NCBI GenBank assembly: GCA_014529385.2
Contig: CM043962.1
Span: forward strand, 122,413,970-122,477,969
From: Adiantum capillus-veneris
Lineage: Eukaryota; Streptophyta; Polypodiopsida; Polypodiales; Pteridaceae
Reading direction: 5' to 3'
Length of the DNA stretch: 64,000 bases
The stretch's first letter is position 1, and each line of letters starts with the position of its first letter. This document shows positions 58,915 to 64,000 of the stretch, piece by piece. The notes under the pieces are model-generated. The model did not search any database. It was given only the letters and a program-made list of their open reading frames with translations, and had not been told where the DNA came from. The position numbers were made by a program, and so were the translations under genes.

Positions 58915-59990
58915 TTATTTCATCTCCATGCCCAGGTGTGATTGCTTCAACTTTGGAACCATGGGGTGCTAGGTACTGCCAACCATTTGAACGTGCTTCA
59001 GTAATCACCATCTGGACCTCAGGTACTCTTGAATCTTGCATCATTATAGCGGCATGACGAAAGGCATTTGCATATGGGTTCTCACGATGCATCATCGTTT
59101 GCAAACTTTACAAAACATCTCTATCCACATTTGGTACATGGCGTACTCAATTATTCAACTCATTCTCTGTGTCAAAAAAGTACAATTTTACAAAGCGAGG
59201 GATTTGATCTGTTGTTTCCCCTGGAGTGATAGGCCCAATATTATGGTACACAGATCTATGAACTTTAAAAGTGTATATACTTCTCCCTCGAGCGAATTGC
59301 TCATCTACATGGGCCCCCAATGATGCAAAAGCTAATGCATTATTATATGCCCTTATGTTTTTGAGAAATATTTTACTTATAGGAGTAGTCCCCTGCATCA
59401 ATTCTTTAAGCTCCATCGGTGGATCACTTAAAGCAAGCAAAGACACTTTACCTGATGAGCAAAAATACTTTCCCACAAATGTTTGTATCAACCTCGCTTC
59501 TACCTTCCAAGAAAAAGCACCACAGATAGAACATCTAAATTCCAAGATGCCCAAGATTTGTAGTACACATTTACCATGGTAAAGAGGAATCATGGAGCTA
59601 TGCTTTAAGACCAAGGTATCTGGATACACTGTACGAAAAGAAAAGCTATATTTCTCAACTTTGGAGAAGTCACCCTTTCTAAGAGCATTGTGAGGATTTG
59701 TGTGGACATTATGCAAGGTTCTATGAGTTTCAGTATCGTAGAGATTATTTTCGGAGTTAGCAGCAGAGCTGGTCCTTGCTCATTGATAGAAACCCTTGAT
59801 GAATAGGGGTCATTCGAAATATCAACCCTTGATGAAGAGGGGGCATTGATATAGACCATTGATGAAGAGGGGTCATTTGAAATCAACCCCATGCAGAGAT
59901 CTTCGAGCCCTAGACCGTGCAACTTCCTGTCTTGCTTTTCCAGTAGCATCACATAATCTGCTATGTCTTGCATGTCTAGGAGTAAAAAAA
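58874..59990 (-). pseudogene. Helitron RepHel N-terminal region
   Basis: Broken over two frames. RHARHSRLCDATGKARQEVA near 59880-59990 is the basic start usual for plant RepHel. CSICGAFSWK (about 59523) is its zinc-finger start. FLKNIRAYNNALAFASLGAH and GRSIYTFKVHRSVYHNIGPI follow in the expected order. A short local repeat (ISNDPSSS / ISNDPYSS) sits in between. Confidence 0.75.
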
Positions 59991-60232
59991 AGTGGTCGAG
60001 AAGACACTATCTGTTTCTGTTTCAAATAGAGGTTGAACTATTCTCATAAAAGTAAAATTAACACATAGGTACTTTATATAGATCACATTACATTACAAAT
60101 GAATAACGTACATCATCATCATAGTTTAGAAAGAAATTAAAAACAATTGTTCTTAACATCAAAACATCATAAGTATCATATCTTAGCACTCAATAAGAGC
60201 TTACATATTGGGTGCATTACTTGGTGCACCTG
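59991..60232. other. AT-rich flank before copia B
   Basis: No gene. It may contain the Helitron 5' end but no TC terminus can be chosen. Confidence 0.4.
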
Positions 60233-60459
60233 TGTTACCATATACATGTGGTAGTGATGTGTGTGAACACACTAGGACCGCCGGGGCATTTTTTCCCTCT
60301 TTAGGAGGTTTTTTCCCCCGTGCATTGTATATACGCCCATCACTCTAGGGCTATCTATCTTTCCATTGCACACTAAGTAACACACTCTCTATTGTGTACC
60401 TTGAGATTCCTTCGTCTTCTCCAAGCTGTGTGTGTTTCTCTGCAACCCTAATTCCAACA
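60233..60459 (+). repeat. Copia B 5' LTR (227 bp)
   Basis: Same length as the LTRs of element A, with about four substitutions (for example AAGTAACACACTCTCTATT versus AAGGAATACACTCTCCATT). Confidence 0.95.
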
Positions 60460-60478
60460 ATTGGTACCAGAGCAGGTC
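60460..60478 (+). promoter_or_regulatory. Primer binding site of copia B
   Basis: ATTGGTACCAGAGCAGG: one base (T to C) differs from the usual TGGTATCAGAGC, which may weaken tRNA pairing. Confidence 0.85.
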
Positions 60479-60821
60479 ACGTCCTCCCGGGCTTAGTCGC
60501 CAGCTGCTCCAGCACACGCCTGCTCACTTTCTCCGATTTCAGTGAGCTTTGGCGAGCGTTCGCAGGTCGACAAATATTTTGGGCAAGCTCAGAGAGCTTG
60601 GTCTGCTCAGAATTTTGATTTGGGCTCATTTCGGCCTCCGTTTCCACTACGGGCAGTACTGCACAGGCTATTTCGTCATTTTGCACAGATTTTCTGTCAG
60701 TGCCGTTTTCTGCATAACAGGTGCCTTATAGTCTTCTACGGTTTGTGCTATATAGCACAAGTTGTTCCCGCTCCATTTCTCCTATTTCCGGGCAGTTTTC
60801 ACATCAGGTGCATCATTTACC

Positions 60822-63800
60822 ATGGCTGACAACAACAACACAGATGTGTTCAAGATGTTTGCTGTTGAGGACAGGTTGGATGGGGACAGCTACCCTATGT
60901 GGGCTTATATGATGCAACATGTTCTTGTGTCAAAAGGTGTCTGGAACATTGTGCAGGGCATTGATGTACGTCCTGGTTCTGAAGATGTAGGCGATGTTGA
61001 GGATGTTGCAGGTCTTGCTGCAAGGATTGCAGCTGTTAGAGTTGTTTTGCCTACGGCAGAACAAGCTCGTTGGGATGTTAAGGATGCGCAGGCTCATGCA
61101 TTGATTGCGTTGTCTGTGAAGCGCACAATTATTCCTCACATCCGTTCAGCAAAATCTGCAAAACAGGCTTGGGATATTCTAGCAGGTCTTTATGCAAGCC
61201 GCAATGAGGCTAAAATTGCTTTGCTGCGTAAAGAGCTAGAGTCGAAGATTATGCATGAGGAAGATGATATGGACACTTTCCTTGCTAGTGTCAAGGATGT
61301 CAATGAGCAACTCATTTCTGCAGGTGAAGTCATTTCGGACAGTTCCCTTGTGCAGACTGTTCTTGATGCCTTACCAGATTCCTACCAAACTTTTGCTAGT
61401 ACTTGGAGACTCATGACCCAAGGAAATCCTGAAGTTGTCAAGTTTGATGCATTATGCACATTGCTGTTGCAAGAGTCACTTTCTAGAAAAAACAGGACTA
61501 GGCAGCGTGCAGTTGAACAGGCTTTTATTGCTTCTCAAAGAAAGGGTGGTAACAGTAATGCAGCCACTTCTTATGGTTCTGCTGCGAGTGGCAAAAATTC
61601 TGTTGCTAATGCTTCTGCTGGCAGCACTTCGTCTGGCAATTCTGGTGATAAGGGCAAAAAGAAGATGCGTTGCCATTATTGTAAAGCCAATGATCACTTG
61701 ATCAAGTCGTGTCCTAAGTTGAAGGCCAAAGAGGCTAAGAAGAAAGAGGGTGGTTCCACTGCAAATGCTGGTTCCACTACAAATGCAGCCATTGTTGAGT
61801 CTTCTGTGAAAGGAGATTGTGATGCTGATGTTGATGCAGAATGGGCTTTTAGCGCAGAGTGCACTTACAATCCTGCTGTCCATGATGCATGTTTGTCAGT
61901 TGCTGCAGATTCACATGTGTGGTATTTCGACAGTGGTGCTACAAAGCACATTACCTCACATCGTGAATTGTTTACCTCTCTCGAGTCTGTCCCTCATGGG
62001 AATTCAGTCACTTGTGCCAACAACGCCTCTTATCCAGTTCAGGGAGTTGGAAAGATTGTGCTCACTGCTGCTAATGGCAGTTCCTTCACACTTGTTGATG
62101 CACTTTATGTACCTGGGATCAAGAAGAATCTCTTGTCTGTATCCGCACTTGCTAGACTTGGACTTGTAGTCAAATTTGTGGATGACAGATGTACAGTTCA
62201 TGATCTCAGTTTTGGTGATGAAATTGTTGCATCTGGGCTTTTATGCCGTGGGCTGTATAAGCTCACTTTGTATGACAAGTGTGGACAAAATTTTGCAAAT
62301 GTTGTTGCAGATTCAAGGGCTATTTCAGATGCAAAACTTTGGCATGCACGTTTTGGTCATCTGAATTTTGCCAGTTTGCTGCGTTTGCAGAAATCTGATA
62401 TGGTTGCTTCTTTGCCGCCTCTTGAAGCACCTGTCAAACATGTTTGTGAAGGCTGTATTCTGGGTAAAATGCAGCGTTCTAAGTTTCCAAAGGATGGTTC
62501 AGTTAGGGCCAGATGCAGGTTGCAGCTTGTGCATAGTGATGTTTGTGGGCCCATGCAAACTCCGTCCTTGGGCAATTACCTGTACTTCGTGACTTTCATT
62601 GATGATTACTCCAGGCATGCATGGGTATTTCCGCTTAAAGCGAAGTCCGAAGTTTTTATGTGCTTCAAACAATTTTTGGCTATGGCTGAAAATGTCTCAA
62701 AATGTACTATGGGCACCCTCCGTTCCGATCGAGGGGGGGAGTATATGTCTCATGAATTTAATGCATTTCTGGCTAGTCGTGGGATAAAACACCAATGTAC
62801 AGTGCCTTATACACCTCAGCAAAATGGTGTTGCTGAGAGGAAAAACAGGTCACTAACGGAAATGGCACGATGTATGGTCAAAAGTCAAGCTTTGCCGCAT
62901 TCTTTTTGGCTTGAGGCCATCATGTGTGCCACTTATGTACTTAACAGGTGTCCTACGAAAGCTTTGCAGTCTATTACTCCATATGAAGCATGGCATGATA
63001 GAAAGCCTTCTATTGAGCACATGCGTGTTTTTGGCTGTTTGGCATATGCTTTGGTGCCACAAGTGCAGCGCAGAAAATTGGATGATAAGGCTGTCAAATG
63101 TATTTTTGTTGGTTATAGTGCTGAAAGCAAAGGTTACAGGTTGTATCATCCGCAAACAAAACATATTCTGGTTTCACGGGATGTAGTGTTTGTGGAAGAT
63201 TCTGTTCAGCCCTTGCTGTCATGTACTAGAGACAGTAATGTAAGCTCACAGGACATTTATGACACTTTGTTGCCTCTTTTCAGTGGTGGAAATACGAATG
63301 TAAGTTCCAATGAGGCAAATGTACAGCCTATGGGGGTTTCTGAAAATGTTTTAGAACAGCCTATTACTGATGCAGATGTACATGATGTACTTGATGAGGA
63401 AAGGGCTGAAAATGAGCAGGCTAGAGGTATGCCAAAATGGCTGGTGCACACATTGCGTGACAGTAAATTGGATGCACCTTTATCTAGTCGTACTCGTTCA
63501 GGCTCTCGCCATGCATCTTATGCATCAGATTGTTATGCTTTGGCTGTGTCTAGTTTACATGATGTTGAGGAGCCTCTCTCTTTTGATGAAGCACAGAATT
63601 CAGAAAATTGGATTGCTGCCATGAAATCAGAATATGATGCACTTATAGAGAATGACACATGGACTTTATGTGATTTGCCTCCTGGCAAAAAGGCCATTGG
63701 TACGAAGTGGGTTTACAAGTTGAAACGCAAGCCGGATGGTGAGATCGATCGCCATAAGGCTCGACTTGTTGCAAAGGGTTATGCACAACAAAAAGGCATA

Positions 63801-64000
63801 GATTATGAAGAGACTTTTGCTCCCACTTGTCGTATGACTACTGTGCATTTTCTATGTGGATTGGCAGCTCATTTTGGTTGGGATGTACATCAATCAGACA
63901 TTGTTACTGCTTTCTTGAATGGTGACATATTTGAGGAAGTTTATGTAACGCAGCCTCGCGGTTTTGTCATAAAAGGACAAGAGGACAAAGTGTGCAAATG
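60822..64000 (+). CDS. Copia gag-pol polyprotein, 5' 1,059 codons, incomplete
   Basis: ATG 60822 corresponds to 24468 of element A with a constant offset of 36,354 through to the window end, so no net insertion or deletion separates them. I see no stop. Differences are scattered substitutions. The zinc knuckle, protease D-S-G and integrase D-D-E are present, with the usual TPQQNG before the integrase Glu. The window ends within reverse transcriptase, before the YVDD box. A 9-bp insertion in the untranslated leader (near 60590) distinguishes it from A. Confidence 0.9.
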   Translation, partial: MADNNNTDVFKMFAVEDRLDGDSYPMWAYMMQHVLVSKGVWNIVQGIDVRPGSEDVGDVEDVAGLAARIAAVRVVLPTAEQARWDVKDAQAHALIALSVKRTIIPHIRSAKSAKQAWDILAGLYASRNEAKIALLRKELESKIMHEEDDMDTFLASVKDVNEQLISAGEVISDSSLVQTVLDALPDSYQTFASTWRLMTQGNPEVVKFDALCTLLLQESLSRKNRTRQRAVEQAFIASQRKGGNSNAATSYGSAASGKNSVANASAGSTSSGNSGDKGKKKMRCHYCKANDHLIKSCPKLKAKEAKKKEGGSTANAGSTTNAAIVESSVKGDCDADVDAEWAFSAECTYNPAVHDACLSVAADSHVWYFDSGATKHITSHRELFTSLESVPHGNSVTCANNASYPVQGVGKIVLTAANGSSFTLVDALYVPGIKKNLLSVSALARLGLVVKFVDDRCTVHDLSFGDEIVASGLLCRGLYKLTLYDKCGQNFANVVADSRAISDAKLWHARFGHLNFASLLRLQKSDMVASLPPLEAPVKHVCEGCILGKMQRSKFPKDGSVRARCRLQLVHSDVCGPMQTPSLGNYLYFVTFIDDYSRHAWVFPLKAKSEVFMCFKQFLAMAENVSKCTMGTLRSDRGGEYMSHEFNAFLASRGIKHQCTVPYTPQQNGVAERKNRSLTEMARCMVKSQALPHSFWLEAIMCATYVLNRCPTKALQSITPYEAWHDRKPSIEHMRVFGCLAYALVPQVQRRKLDDKAVKCIFVGYSAESKGYRLYHPQTKHILVSRDVVFVEDSVQPLLSCTRDSNVSSQDIYDTLLPLFSGGNTNVSSNEANVQPMGVSENVLEQPITDADVHDVLDEERAENEQARGMPKWLVHTLRDSKLDAPLSSRTRSGSRHASYASDCYALAVSSLHDVEEPLSFDEAQNSENWIAAMKSEYDALIENDTWTLCDLPPGKKAIGTKWVYKLKRKPDGEIDRHKARLVAKGYAQQKGIDYEETFAPTCRMTTVHFLCGLAAHFGWDVHQSDIVTAFLNGDIFEEVYVTQPRGFVIKGQEDKVCK

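Larger units (their letters stand above)
55309..60232 (-). mobile_element. Decayed autonomous-type Helitron, minus strand
   Basis: Holds broken Rep and helicase coding pieces in the order expected for a plant RepHel protein. Neither end (TC on the right, CTAG with hairpin on the left) could be fixed, so the limits are only those of the surrounding elements. Confidence 0.7.
60233..64000 (+). mobile_element. Copia element B, same family as A, cut by window end
   Basis: It has a 5' LTR, primer site and gag-pol start as in element A. The candidate left target duplication is ACCTG (60228-60232), which cannot be checked because the 3' end lies beyond the window. Confidence 0.93.

Overview
This is repeat-dense nuclear DNA from a land plant with a large genome. 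It holds Ty1/copia and Ty3/chromodomain LTR retrotransposons, a CACTA transposon, Helitrons, tRNA-derived SINE-like pieces and one intron-containing CYP85-clan cytochrome P450. A fern or lycophyte would fit the style of the elements and the GA/TG microsatellites, but that is inference. No rRNA or intact tRNA gene, CRISPR array or bacterial-type operon is visible. Almost everything is mobile DNA, nested in layers.

1-17.9 kb: AT-rich sequence with a decayed ORF is split by a 15.3-kb LTR retrotransposon (2287-17620, 5-bp target duplication ATAAC). The element carries gag, a zinc knuckle and two retropepsin-like domains (ORF1). Far downstream is a second long reading frame (ORF2: globular N-part, proline-rich hinge, coiled coil, conserved-looking C-part). 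No reverse transcriptase or integrase is visible. Its non-coding parts hold repeated copies of a 24-bp perfect palindrome; four of them, just upstream of ORF2, are spaced exactly 284 bp apart. This is the most unusual feature of the window. 18.3-31.0 kb: a decayed Ty3 chromovirus. Its 5' LTR is cut by a DNA-transposon fragment, and its chromodomain is interrupted by a young, apparently intact copia element (23888-29055, LTRs identical by eye).

31.0-51.3 kb: copies of a long dispersed or tandem repeat. One is hit by a 5.2-kb CACTA element (33601-38842, duplication GAG) that contains a foldback satellite and CCTAAC arrays. Another is hit by a 10.7-kb non-autonomous Helitron on the minus strand (40038-50786). 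Inside that Helitron lie a second, opposite-strand Helitron, a GC-rich retroposon with a 16-bp target duplication, triplicated tRNA-like SINE heads, and most of the microsatellites.

51.3-64 kb: a P450 gene (exons 1-3 at 53265-54191) sits downstream of a broken duplicate of its own exon 1 and a SINE. The rest of the P450 is not seen before the window ends. Downstream come a small inverted-repeat element with a possible captured exon, a decayed RepHel Helitron on the minus strand, and a second copia copy of the same family as the first, cut by the window end.

The only genes that look capable of making full-length protein are the copia gag-pol at 24468-28754, probably its relative at 60822 onward, and possibly the P450 if its later exons lie beyond 64 kb.
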